Assembly (NCBI RefSeq): GCF_004886325.1 | Contig: NZ_QXFN01000005.1 | Location: 496,001-560,000, forward strand | DNA: 64,000 nt | Origin: Cellulomonas telluris | GTDB lineage: Bacteria > Actinomycetota > Actinomycetes > Actinomycetales > Cellulomonadaceae | Direction of reading: 5' to 3' | Part shown: positions 16,813-27,200 of the stretch, one piece after another | How the letters are laid out: every line of letters begins with the position of its first letter | Numbering within the stretch: the first letter of the stretch is position 1 | Translations under genes and position numbers: made by a program | The notes under the pieces: generated by a model | The model's input: only the letters and a program-made list of their open reading frames with translations | Told to the model about the DNA's origin: nothing | Databases searched by the model: none

Positions 16813-18036
16813 TCAGGCACCCGCCGTGGACGCCTCGACGACCAGGCGCACCTCGTCGACCCGCGCGAGGGACGCCTCGCGCATGTCCGCGTCGGGTGCC
16901 ACCACGAGCACGTGACCGGCCCGGTCGAGCGACGAGCGCGACGCCGTGACACGGTCCCCCGGCGCCCGGGTCACCACGACCCTGCGGACGTACGGGTCGG
17001 CCCGCACGGCCTCCAGGCCCTCCACCCGGCGCAGCACCCCGGCGGGCGTGAGCAGGAACCGGCTGGCCGCGGCCGCCACGGGCGCGGTGCCGGGCAGCGG
17101 CACGCGCGGCTCGAGACCGAGGGCCAGCGCGGCGACGGCCTCGAACGGGTCGAACCCCCAGGTCGCGCCGACGGCGTCCATGATGAAGTCGCCGGGCGTG
17201 CGCACCGCGACCTCCATGAGCACGGGCCGCCGCACGTCCGTCCCCTCGACGGACGTCATGCGCAGCTCCACGTGCGCGATGCCGGTCCGCATCCGCAGGG
17301 CGCGCAGCACCGTCGCGACGAAGTCGTCGACCGCGTGCCGCTCCGGTGCGGGGAAGCGGTGGCCCGGGCGGTGGCACACCTCGACGAACGTCGGCGGACC
17401 CGTCGTGTCCTTGGCCGTGACGTTCGTGAACAGCACGGTCCCGTCCCGTACCAGCACCTCGACGGAGAACTCCGGTCCGGTCACCGCCCGCTCCACGAGG
17501 ACGCGTCCCGCGTCCCTGCGCCGCGCCGCCGCGCCGCGCAGCCCCGCGGCGTCGCGCACGAGCTCCACGCCGACGCTGCCGTACTCGCCGACCGGCTTGA
17601 GCACGACCGGGAACCGGTCCGCCGCCCACGCGGCCGCCTCCCCCGCCTCGGGCACCAGGACGTGCTCGGGCTGCGCGACGCCGGCGGCACCGAACACCGC
17701 ACGCTGCAGCGCCTTGTTCCGCGACACGACCGCGGCGTGCAGCCCCGGACCGGGCAGCCCGAAGGCGTCCTGCAGGAGCGCCGCCGCGAGGACCTGCGGC
17801 TCCGAGAAGCCGACGACCCCGGCCGGCGGCTCGTCCCCGACGAGCTCGAGCGCCGCGGCGTACCAGCTCTCGTCCAGCAGCGTGGCGGGCGCGGTCACGA
17901 CGTCCGCGACGGCGCGGGAGCGCTCGACGAACGTCGGGAAGTCGACCACGCGGACACGCGCCCCCAGGGCACGGCCCGCGTCGAGGTACCGGGCCCCCAT
18001 CTTGCCGGCACCGACCAGCAGCAGGTCGCCCGTCAC
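16813..18036 (-). CDS. ATP-grasp carboxylate-amine ligase (last gene of the NRPS operon)
   Basis: A 407-residue protein. The N-terminal part (LLLVGAGKMGARYLDAG) is a nucleotide-fold pre-ATP-grasp domain. The ATP-grasp region has the phosphate-binding VVLKPVGEYGSVGVELV and the metal-binding HVELRMTS...VLMEVAVRTPGD. Such enzymes form amide bonds through an acyl-phosphate, often joining amino acids. It is clearly paralogous to the ATP-grasp protein two genes upstream: both share LPGPGL, an (F/W)xNVTAK block and LMEVA.R.PGD. The GTG at 18036 overlaps the MFS stop by 4 nt, so they are co-translated. Likely acts on the peptide product or a precursor; its partners are not known. Confidence 0.88.
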   Translation of the reverse strand: MTGDLLLVGAGKMGARYLDAGRALGARVRVVDFPTFVERSRAVADVVTAPATLLDESWYAAALELVGDEPPAGVVGFSEPQVLAAALLQDAFGLPGPGLHAAVVSRNKALQRAVFGAAGVAQPEHVLVPEAGEAAAWAADRFPVVLKPVGEYGSVGVELVRDAAGLRGAAARRRDAGRVLVERAVTGPEFSVEVLVRDGTVLFTNVTAKDTTGPPTFVEVCHRPGHRFPAPERHAVDDFVATVLRALRMRTGIAHVELRMTSVEGTDVRRPVLMEVAVRTPGDFIMDAVGATWGFDPFEAVAALALGLEPRVPLPGTAPVAAAASRFLLTPAGVLRRVEGLEAVRADPYVRRVVVTRAPGDRVTASRSSLDRAGHVLVVAPDADMREASLARVDEVRLVVEASTAGA

Positions 18037-19268
18037 CGCGGCACCGCCCCCGCCGCCAGCACCTCGCTGGGCGAGGCCGGCGCCGGCCGCGCCGCTGCCC
18101 GCAACCACAGCGCCACGCAGACGGTCAGCGCCAGCATCCCCGCGTACGTCAGCCAGTAGCCGGCCGTGGGGAGCGCGCCGACCAGCGCGATGCCGATCGC
18201 CGGCCCGGCCATGGCACCCACGTTCCAGGACACCGAGGACAGGGCGCTCGCGCGCCCCAGCAGCCCGGCCGGCGCGAGCTCCGTCAGCAGCGGCTGGTAC
18301 CCCACGCCGAAGCACACCTCGCCGAGCGCGAAGACGACCGCGAACGCCAGCGCGACCGGGACGCGGGCACCCGGTGGCACGAGACCGACGGCGAGACCCA
18401 CGAGCATCGCCGCCGACCACACGGCGGCGCACAGCACCAGCACGGTCGTGCTCGCCAGGCGCTCGAGCACGCGCCCCAGCGTCGGCTGCAGCACGACCAC
18501 CGCGACGGTGTTGACCGCGACGACCAGGCCCACCACGCCGGCGGCGACCGCGAGGCGCTCGGTCAGCAGCAGGGGGACGGCCGTGTCGAACTGGGAGTAG
18601 GCGACGAGCACCAGCAGCGTCTGCACGAGCAGCAGCACGAGCAGTCGCCGGTCGCGCAGCAGCGCCCGGTAGCCCGTCCCTGCCGCCGCCGCGTCCGCCG
18701 CCGGGCGCCCGCCGCGCGGTGCCACGACGAGCAGCGCGACCGCGAGCGGGAGGAACGACAGGCCGTCGGCCACGTACAGCACCTGGAACGCACGCAGGCC
18801 GTCGAGCGTCTCGACGGTGAGCGCGGCCGCCGCCGCGCCGATCCCGAGGCCGACGTTCATCGCGAGGTAGCGCATCGAGAAGCCGCGCTTGCGGTGGTCC
18901 GGTCCGAGCAGGGCCGCGAGCACGGGCGTGAACGACGCGTGGAAGCACGCGTTGCCGACCCCGATGACGACGGCGCACACCGCGAGCCGCGGCTCGTCCG
19001 GCGCGAACCCGACACCGGTCCAGCCCAGCGCCTGCGCGCAGGCGCCCGCCGCCGCGGGCACGCGCGGACCCGTCCGGTCGGCGAGCCGACCGGCCCACGG
19101 CGCCGTCGCGAACGACGCCCCCGCGACCAGCCCGAAGAACGCACCGGCGACCGCCGGGTCCAGCCCGCGGAGCGACACGAGGTAGATCGCGGTGTAGGGG
19201 AGGACGAGCCCGGTGCCCAGGCAGGAGACGGCGAACGCCGCCAGCAGCACCCAGACGCGGCGGCTCAT
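18033..19268 (-). CDS. MFS transporter, probable product exporter
   Basis: A 411-residue protein with 12 predicted hydrophobic helices and the MFS loop motif GRLADRTGPRVP after helix 2; the second half repeats it weakly (GRVLERLAST). It lies between two paralogous ATP-grasp genes with 4-nt overlaps on both sides, so it is part of the same transcript. Position within a peptide synthetase operon makes export of the product (and self-protection) the likely role. Import of a precursor is an alternative. Confidence 0.88.
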   Translation of the reverse strand: MSRRVWVLLAAFAVSCLGTGLVLPYTAIYLVSLRGLDPAVAGAFFGLVAGASFATAPWAGRLADRTGPRVPAAAGACAQALGWTGVGFAPDEPRLAVCAVVIGVGNACFHASFTPVLAALLGPDHRKRGFSMRYLAMNVGLGIGAAAAALTVETLDGLRAFQVLYVADGLSFLPLAVALLVVAPRGGRPAADAAAAGTGYRALLRDRRLLVLLLVQTLLVLVAYSQFDTAVPLLLTERLAVAAGVVGLVVAVNTVAVVVLQPTLGRVLERLASTTVLVLCAAVWSAAMLVGLAVGLVPPGARVPVALAFAVVFALGEVCFGVGYQPLLTELAPAGLLGRASALSSVSWNVGAMAGPAIGIALVGALPTAGYWLTYAGMLALTVCVALWLRAAARPAPASPSEVLAAGAVPR

Positions 19269-20581
19269 GCGTCCACCGCCTCGACCTCGACCTCGACCGT
19301 GCGCTCCGCCGCGTCGAGGACCGGCTCGAGCGGGACGTCGAGCGGCGCGTCCACGAGCACGGAGACGGCCCGGTCGGACGACTCGCGCACCGGGCCCACC
19401 GTCGACCCGAGCGCCTTCCACCGCAGCACCGCCACCGTGCGCGACGGGTCGTCCGCCCGTGCCGGCGCCGGGGCGGGCCAGGCGCCGTCGTCCGCGAGCA
19501 CCGCGACGGGCACGCCGTCGGCGGCGGCGACGCCGCGCAGCACGCCGTGCGCGGTCCCGAGGAACCGCTGGCCGACGCGTCGGCGCGGCGCGGGATGGTC
19601 GACGGGTTCGCCGAGGGCGAGGTCGAGCAGGGTCGGCTCGAGCGGCGCCCCCGTGGCCAGGTGCAGCATGAGCGTGATCCCGTCCCCCGGCACTCGGGCC
19701 GCGACCTCCATGAGGACGGGACCGGACGGCGTCAGACGGAACTCGGCGTGGCTGATGCCGTCACGCAGGTCGAGGGCGGCGAGCACGTCGCCGTTCGCGC
19801 GGAGCAGCGACGCGTGCGCCGGCGCCGGCAGGGCCGCGGGCAGGACGTGCGCGGTCTCCGCGAAGTACGGCCCCTCCCCCTCCGTGGTCGTCTTCGCCGT
19901 CACGTTGGCCCAGCGGACCTCGCCGTGCTGCACGAGCGCCTCGACGGAGACCTCGGGTCCCTCGACGAGCTCCTCCACGAGCATCCCCTCGCCCGCCGCC
20001 GCGAGCACGTCCCGCAGGGCCCGCGCGTCGTCGACGCGGCGCACCCCCGAGCTCGACATGCGGCCGGTGGGCTTCACCACGCACGGGTACGTCGCCGCCG
20101 GCACCTGCGCCCCCGGCGGGACGAAGGTGCTGCGCGGCCCGAGGTCGGCGAGGTAGCTGCGCTGCAGGAGCTTGTCGCGGCACACCCGCGACGCGCGCAG
20201 GCCCGGCCCGGGCAGCCCGAGGAGGTCCGCCACCTGGCCGCACGCCTCCACGAAGAGCTCGCCGCACGACAGCACCGCCCGCACGTCGACCTCGTCGAGC
20301 ACCGCGAGCACGCTCGCCACGACGTCGTCGACGACCGGTGCCGCCGGCAGCCAGCGTGCGACACCCGCGAGCGGGTGCGACGGATCGTCCTCGACGGCGG
20401 CCCGCACGCGTGCCACCGCCGGCCCCGGCGGCGTGACGACCAGGACCTCGAGCCCGCGGCGGCGGGCCTCCTCGACGAGGGCGGCGTGCCGCACCACGAC
20501 CGGGACGCCACCGAACAGCACGACGGCGGGCCGACGCCCGGGGCGGGTGCGCGCCGGGACCGACGGCGTCGACGCCCTCAC
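19265..20581 (-). CDS. ATP-grasp carboxylate-amine ligase (first of two)
   Basis: A 438-residue protein with a pre-ATP-grasp domain (VVLFGGVPVVVRHAALVEEA), a glycine-poor nucleotide loop CVVKPTGRMSSSGVRRV, the ANVTAKTTTEGEGPYF block and the metal site HAEFRLTPSGPVLMEVAARVPGD. These are the parts that bind ATP and Mg and form the acyl-phosphate. It overlaps the thioesterase gene by 4 nt upstream and the MFS gene by 4 nt downstream. It is about 30 residues longer than its paralogue 16813-18036 and shares the motif order. Two such ligases in one NRPS operon suggest two successive amide bonds made outside the synthetase, which is inference. Confidence 0.88.
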   Translation of the reverse strand: MRASTPSVPARTRPGRRPAVVLFGGVPVVVRHAALVEEARRRGLEVLVVTPPGPAVARVRAAVEDDPSHPLAGVARWLPAAPVVDDVVASVLAVLDEVDVRAVLSCGELFVEACGQVADLLGLPGPGLRASRVCRDKLLQRSYLADLGPRSTFVPPGAQVPAATYPCVVKPTGRMSSSGVRRVDDARALRDVLAAAGEGMLVEELVEGPEVSVEALVQHGEVRWANVTAKTTTEGEGPYFAETAHVLPAALPAPAHASLLRANGDVLAALDLRDGISHAEFRLTPSGPVLMEVAARVPGDGITLMLHLATGAPLEPTLLDLALGEPVDHPAPRRRVGQRFLGTAHGVLRGVAAADGVPVAVLADDGAWPAPAPARADDPSRTVAVLRWKALGSTVGPVRESSDRAVSVLVDAPLDVPLEPVLDAAERTVEVEVEAVDA

Positions 20582-21285
20582 CGCACGTCCCCCGCGAGGG
20601 CGGCGACCAGGGCAGGCGACGGCTCACGCGCGTGGAAGTGGTCGCCGGCCACGTGCACGACGCGGAACGGCCCCGTCGTGACGGCCGCCCAGGCGCCCGC
20701 CGCGGACGCCGTCACCAGGGCGTCGCCGGTCGCCGCGACGGCGGTGACCGGGCACGTCAGGGGGTCGCCGCCGGGCCAGCGGTACCGCTCGGCTGCCCGC
20801 ACGTCGGCGCGCAGCACGGGCTCGACCGCGGCGAGGACGTCGGGCCGTGCCGCGACCTCGGGCGCCGTGCCGCCGTAGCCGAGCACCGCGTCGAGGAAGG
20901 CGCGGCCCGGCAGGTCCCCGATCGGCGGGCGCGGCAGCGGGAGGTGGGGTGCGTGCCGCCCCGCGACCACGAGGACGTCGGGCTCCACCCCGTGCCGCCG
21001 GCGCAGCTCGTGCACCAGGGCGAAGGCGAGGGCCGCGCCGTAGCTGAGCCCGAAGACCGCCCACCGCCGCGGTGGGCGTCCCAGGTCGTCCGCGACCTCC
21101 GCGGCGGCCTCCTCGACCGTCGCCCGCGCCGGGCGACCACCCGCAGCGCCGCGTCCGGGCGGGTCGACCCGGGTGGTCCGGAGCCCCGCCACCTCCGCCG
21201 GCCACGAGCGGAAGAACGCCGCACCGGCCCCGGCGGGCGGCAGGCACAGCAGCCTGCCCGTGCCCTCGTCAGCGTCGTCGCGCAC
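20578..21285 (-). CDS. Stand-alone thioesterase (type II, NRPS-associated)
   Basis: A 235-residue alpha/beta hydrolase of the external thioesterase family: LLCLPPAGAGAAFFRSWP near the N terminus, the nucleophile elbow GLSYGA with Ser81 (the usual form is GHSMG), and the catalytic His in GDHFHARE near the end. The GTG at 21285 has GGAGG 9 nt upstream and overlaps the synthetase stop by 17 nt. Type II enzymes normally remove wrong acyl groups from carrier proteins; because the synthetase ends in a carrier domain with no built-in thioesterase, this protein could also release the final product. Confidence 0.9.
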   Translation of the reverse strand: MRDDADEGTGRLLCLPPAGAGAAFFRSWPAEVAGLRTTRVDPPGRGAAGGRPARATVEEAAAEVADDLGRPPRRWAVFGLSYGAALAFALVHELRRRHGVEPDVLVVAGRHAPHLPLPRPPIGDLPGRAFLDAVLGYGGTAPEVAARPDVLAAVEPVLRADVRAAERYRWPGGDPLTCPVTAVAATGDALVTASAAGAWAAVTTGPFRVVHVAGDHFHAREPSPALVAALAGDVR

Positions 21286-24200
21286 CGCGTGCCCTCCGCA
21301 TCTCCTCGCCGCGCTGCCGCGCTGCGCTCGCGGTCGGGCGGGACGCGCCACGGTCGGCCCGGCCCGCCGCGTCGAGCAGGGCCGCCAGCTCGGCCACCGT
21401 GCCGTGGCGGAACAACGCGGGCATCGCGAGCTCCACGCCGGTCGCCCGGTGCAGCCGGTCCTGCAGCCGGATCGCGGACAGCGACGTCCCGCCCAGGGCG
21501 AAGAAGTTCTGGTCCGCCGCGACCGGTCCGCAGCCGAGCACCTCGTCGAAGGCCTCGGCCACCACGTCCTCGAACGGCGCAGGTCCCGTCGTCCGCGGCA
21601 CCGCACCCAGGGAGGCCGCCGGGACCGGCGGGAGCGCGGCGCGGTCGACCTTGCCGTTCGTCGACACCGGCAGCGCCGGCAGCAGCACGAACACCGACGG
21701 CACCAGCGCGGCGGGGAGACGCTCGGCGACGTGGGCGCGCAGGCTCGCGTCGACGTCGCCGTCCGCCCGCGACGGCGTCTGCGTCGACGCGGGCGAGCCG
21801 GGCCGTGCGACGACGTAGGCCACGAGCCGCCGCCCGGCGCCCGTGCCGTCGCCGACCGCGACGACGGCGTCCACGTCGGGGTGGCTGCGGACCGCGGCCT
21901 CGACCTCGCCGGGCTCGACGCGGTGCCCCTGGATCTTCAGCTGGAAGTCCTCGCGGCCGAGGAACTCGATGTCGCCGCAGGGCCGCACCCGGCCCAGGTC
22001 CCCGGTGCGGTAGCAGCGCTCCCCACCGGGCAGCGTGAAGAAGCGCTCCTGCGTCCGCGCGGGGTTGTCCCAGTACCCGCGCGCCAGCCCAGCGCCGGCG
22101 ATGAGGAGGCGTCCGACCGCCCAGTCCGGGCGCGTGCGCAGGTGCTCGTCGACCACGTGGAAGCGCTGGTTCGCCATCGGCCGGCCGTACGGCACGCTCG
22201 GCCAGGACGGGTCGCGCGCGCCGACGAGGTGGTCGATCGACCACACCGCCGCCTCCGTCGCGCCGCCCATGCTCACCACCCGCACGTCACGCCCCAGGGC
22301 GCGCACGCGGTCCGCGAGGTCGACCGGCACCCAGTCGCCGCTGAGCAGGACGAGCCGGAGCGCGTCGGGCAGCCGCTCGCCGTGACGCTCGAGCCACTCG
22401 ACGAGCATGACCATGAGCGCCGGCGCGGAGTTCCACACCGTCACGCGCCGCTCGTGCAGGTCCCGGTGCCAGGCAGCCGGGTCCCGCAGGCTCTCCGCAT
22501 GCGGCAGCACCACGGCGCCGCCGGCGCCCAGGAGCCCGAAGACGTCGTAGACGGACAGGTCGAAGCCGAGCCCGGAGATGCCGTACACGCGGTCGTCCTC
22601 CGACACGCCGTGGCGGGCGTTGACGTCGAGGACCGTGTTGAGGGCCGCGCCGTGCTCCATCATGACGCCCTGCGGGGTCCCCGTGGAGCCCGACGTGAAG
22701 ATGACGTACGCGAGGTCGGCCGGGGCCGCGGTGCGGCGGGGCGACGGCGGTGCGGCGGGGACGGGCGCCGTGGCCACCTCGAGCACGTGCCCCACGAGCT
22801 CGGCCAGGCGGTGCCGCGCGGGCACGCCCGGCTGGGTGAGCACGTGGCGCACCCGCCCCAGGCGGAGCACGTCGGCCACCCGCCGTGCGGGAGCGCCGGC
22901 GTCGACGGGCAGGTAGGCGGCGCCCGCCCGCAGGACGCCGAGCACGGCGGGCACCTGCTCCCACCCCTTGTCCATGACGACGGCCACCAGCTCACCCGGG
23001 GCGCACCCGGCGGCGACGAGCCGGCGGGTGACGTCGTCGGCCAGGGCGTCGAGCTGCCCGTGGGTGAGCGTCGCCGCCGGCGCGAGGACGGCCGGCGCGT
23101 CGGGACGCACGGCGGCGACGCGTCGGACGGGTGCGTCCAGCGCGCCCGTCGGCAGGACGGTGCCGGTCGCGTTCGCCTCGTCCCGACGCCGCCGCTCGTC
23201 CGGGGTGAGCAGGTCGTCGAATCGCCGCCCGAGCGTCGTCGGGTCCGCGGCCAGTGCGGTCAGCAGCCGGCCGTACGCGGCGAACATGGCGTCCACGACG
23301 CCCGGCGCGTACGCGTCGTCCACGGCGTCCCAGTTGTAGACGAGCCGCCCGTCCGGCGCCTGCGACACCTGGTGGTCCAGCGTGACCTGCGGCGTCTGGG
23401 TGAGCGCGAAGGCCCGCTCGCCCAGCCACGTCAGCGTCCCCGACGTGGCCACGCCGTCGTCGAGCCCGAGCTTGCTGGTGAACACCACCGGCACGGCGAG
23501 CGGTTCGCCGCCGCGGGCCGCCGCGACGGTCCGCAGCACCCGGACCCCGCTGACCGCGCGGTGCTCGACGCTCTCCCAGAGGCGCTCGTGCACCGCCCGG
23601 ACGAGCGTGCGCAGGTCGGGTGCGGCGCCGGAGTCGACGTCCACGAGCGTGAGCGACGTGAAGTCGCCGACGAGGCGCGGGACGTCCGGGTGCCAGGGCT
23701 CGCGCCCCGACATCGTCACGTCGAGCGTGAAGCGGGAGGTCGCGCTCCACCCGCTGAGGACCTCGGCGAACGCGGCCGCCAGCAGGGCGTTGGGCGTCAC
23801 CCCTTCCGCCGCGGCGGTCGCCCGGACCGCCGCCCACGCGGCGGCGGGCATCTCGGCGGCACGTCGGCGGAACCGGGGAGCGCGCGGCTGCGCCGGGCCC
23901 GGCCCCGCGGGACCCGGCAGGGCGGGACCGGGCGGCAGGTCGCCGCGGGACCTCCAGTACTCCTCGGCCCGGCGGTACGCCGGGCCGCCCACCCGCGCCC
24001 GCTCGGCGAGCACGTAGTCGCGGAACCGCAGCCCGACGGCCGGCAGCTCGGCGTCGGGGTCCGCGTAGAGGGCCGTGAGCTCGGGTGCGAGCACCCCCCA
24101 GCTCGAGGCGTCCGCGACCAGGAAGTCCACGCTGAGGTGCACGCGGTGCCGCCCGCCGGGCAGGAGCGACACCTCCACGTCGAACAGGGGCCACGAGGTG

Positions 24201-27200
24201 CCGTCGCGGCACAGGTGCGACAGCCGGTCCCGGACGGAACGCAGGTGCCGCTCGACCGCGTCGGCGGACGCGTCCCGCACGTCGTGGACGACCACCTCGA
24301 CGCGGGGCGCAGGATCGAGCACGCGCTGGCGCCCGTCGGGCGTCACGACGCACCGCAGCATGTCGTGCCGCTCCACCAGGCGCTGGAACGCGCGCCGCAG
24401 TCGCTGCGGGTCGAGCGCCGTCGCGCCCGGCGCCGGACCGTCGAGCTCGGTGTAGGAGTGCGACGCGACCCCGCCGCCGTCCAGCGACGCCAGCCGCCCG
24501 ACCCAGTACGCCTCCTGGATGTCGTTGAGCGGGAACGGCTCGAACCGTCCCGCCGGGTCGGGCTCGAGCACGACGTCGAGGTCGGCGCGCTCGTCGGCCG
24601 CCGCGCGCCGCCCGGCGACGAGCCGGGCGAGGCCGCCGAGCGTCGGTGCGCCGAAGAGCTCGCGCATCGTCACCTCCACGCCCAGGTCACGGCGGACGCG
24701 AGCGAGCAGCGCGGCCGCACGCAGCGAGTCGCCGCCGAGCGCGAAGAACGAGTCGGCGGGGTCCACCCACTCGACGTCGAGCGTCTCCGCCCAGAGCGCC
24801 GCGAGGCGGAGCTCCGTCACGTGCGTCCGCCCGTGCCCGAGCCCGCCCGGCGCGGCGGCAGGGGCCTGCCCCCCGCGGCCGGGCACGACGGGAGCAGGAC
24901 CGGCCGCCGCGGGGCCCGTGGGGGCCGCGTCCCCGGCCACGCGCAGCGCCGCGGTGTCGACCTTGCCCGTCGCCCCGCGCGGCAGTGCCGGCAGGCGCAC
25001 CCAGCGGCGGGGCACCATCGACGACGGCAGCCGCTGCTCGACGTGCGCCCGCAGCTCCGCGTCGGGGACGCGTTCCAGCGCCGACCCGACGACGTACGCC
25101 ACCGTCGACTCCACGGCGGTGCCGGGGCGGTCGCCCAGGACGACGCACTCCGTCACGGCGGGGTGGTCCGCCACCGCCGCCTCGATCTCCGCCGGCTCGA
25201 CCCGGAACCCCCGGACCTGCAGCTGGCGGTCGGTGCGCCCGACCAGCCGCAGCGTCCCGTCGGGGTCCAACCGCCCCCGGTCGCCCGTGAGGTGGAGCCG
25301 GTCGCCCGTGTCGCCCGGCCGCCACGGGTTCACCACGAAGCGCGCGGCGGTGGCCCCGGGGTCGCCGCGGTAGCCGAGCGCGAGGTGCCGGCTGCGCAGC
25401 GCGACCTCGCCGAGCTCCCCCACCCCCGCGGGCAGCCCCCGCTCCGTCATGACGACGACCTGCGCGCCGGCGGGCGGGCGTCCGACGGGCAGCACGTCGG
25501 GGGCGTCGTCGAGGTCGTGCGGGACCTCCCAGCGCGTCAGGACGCGCTGCGTCTCCGTCGCCCCGTAGAGCTGCACGACGCGGGCGGCCGGGAACAGCCG
25601 GGCGGCGAGCCGCGCGGTGGCCCGGTCGAGCACCTCGCCCACGACCGTGACCAGCCGCAGCGTCGGCGCCGCCTCGTCGTCACCCGCGCCCGTAGCGAGG
25701 AACCGCACGGTCGACGGCGTCAGGTGGGCGACCGTCGGCCCCTCCCGCCGCAGCCAGCGCCACAGCACGACGGGGTCCGCGTACTCCTCCGCCCGCGGCA
25801 CCAGCACCGTCGCGCCGTTCCACACCGCGGTGAGGACGTCGCGCTGCAACGGGTCGTGGCCGAGCGCCGACAGCATCGCGAACCGGTCGTCCACCCCGAG
25901 CCCGTACGTCCCGCTCTCCTCGGCGAGGAACGCCGTCAGGGCGTCGCGCGCGCCGAGCACCGCACGCGGCTCGCCCCTGCTGCCGGAGGTGAGCACGACC
26001 GAGCCCGCCGCGCCCGCCGTCGCCCGCACCGGCGCGGGCCCGTCGACCCGGACGTCGACCGGGACGCGCGGCACGCCGTCCCCCAGCGCACGTGCGACGT
26101 CCTCGTCGCCGTCGCCGCCCTCCCGCAGGGTCAGCCACACGGCGGGTCCGACGCGCGTCGCCAGCGCGACCCGGCGGGCTGTGGGCAGCCCCGCGTCGAG
26201 CACGCAGAACGCCGCGCCGGCGCGCAGGACCGCGAGCAGGGCGCCCGGCAGCCGGCCGTCCCGCACGCCGTCGACGAGCACGACGTCGTCCGGGCCCGCA
26301 CCCGCCTCGAGCAGCGCGCGGGCCAGCCCGTCGACGTCCGCCGCGAGCTCGGCGTAGGTGAGCGAGCGTGCCGCGTCGCGCACCGCCACCGCCGCGGGCC
26401 GCTCGGCGCCGTGGCGCTCGAGCGCCGTGAGCAGGTCCGCGACCGTCGGTGCCGGGACGTCGGGCAGGGCGGTCGTGACGTCCGCGAGCGCGCGGCCCCG
26501 GTCGGTCTGCAGGGGCGTGCCGTCCCAGGGACGACCGGGGTGCCGCACCGCCTCGTCGAGGACGAGCAGGCACTGGTCGAGCAGCTCCTCGGCGCGGGCC
26601 GGCTCCACGAGGTCGGCGTCGTGCACCACGACGAGCTCCGCCTCGGCGCCGGGGCTGTCCGCACCCACCAGGTACAGCGCCACGTCGAACTTCGCGGCCA
26701 CGTCGAGCACGGGGCGCGCGCGCATCCGCAGGCCGCCCGCGTGCCGCTCCGGTGGGCCGAACGCGAGGTGGTTGACGAACACCTGGCACAGCGGCGGCAC
26801 CGCCGGGTCGGCGCGGTCGAGCACGGCGTCGCACAGCGCCTCGAACGGCACCGCGTGGGCGAGCGCCCCGCGGGTGGCGTCGGCGACCTGACGCGCCAGG
26901 TCGCCGTGCGTCGCCTGCGCGTCCGTGCGCACCCGCAGCGGCACCGTCGTCAGCAGGGGTCCCACGGCGCGGGCGAGGCGCGCGTCCGAGCGCTGCGCGA
27001 CGGGTGCGCCGACGAGCAGGTCGCGCTGCCCGGTCCAGCGCGCGAGCACGGTCGCGACCGCCCCGCACAGGACGGCGAAGGGCGTCACGCCCGCGGCGCG
27101 CGCGGCCGCGACGAGCGCGTCCGCGCGGTCCGGGCCCACTGCGCGCCGCACCGTGCGTCCCCGGAAGCCGCGCTGCACGGGCCGGCGGTGGTCGAGGGGC

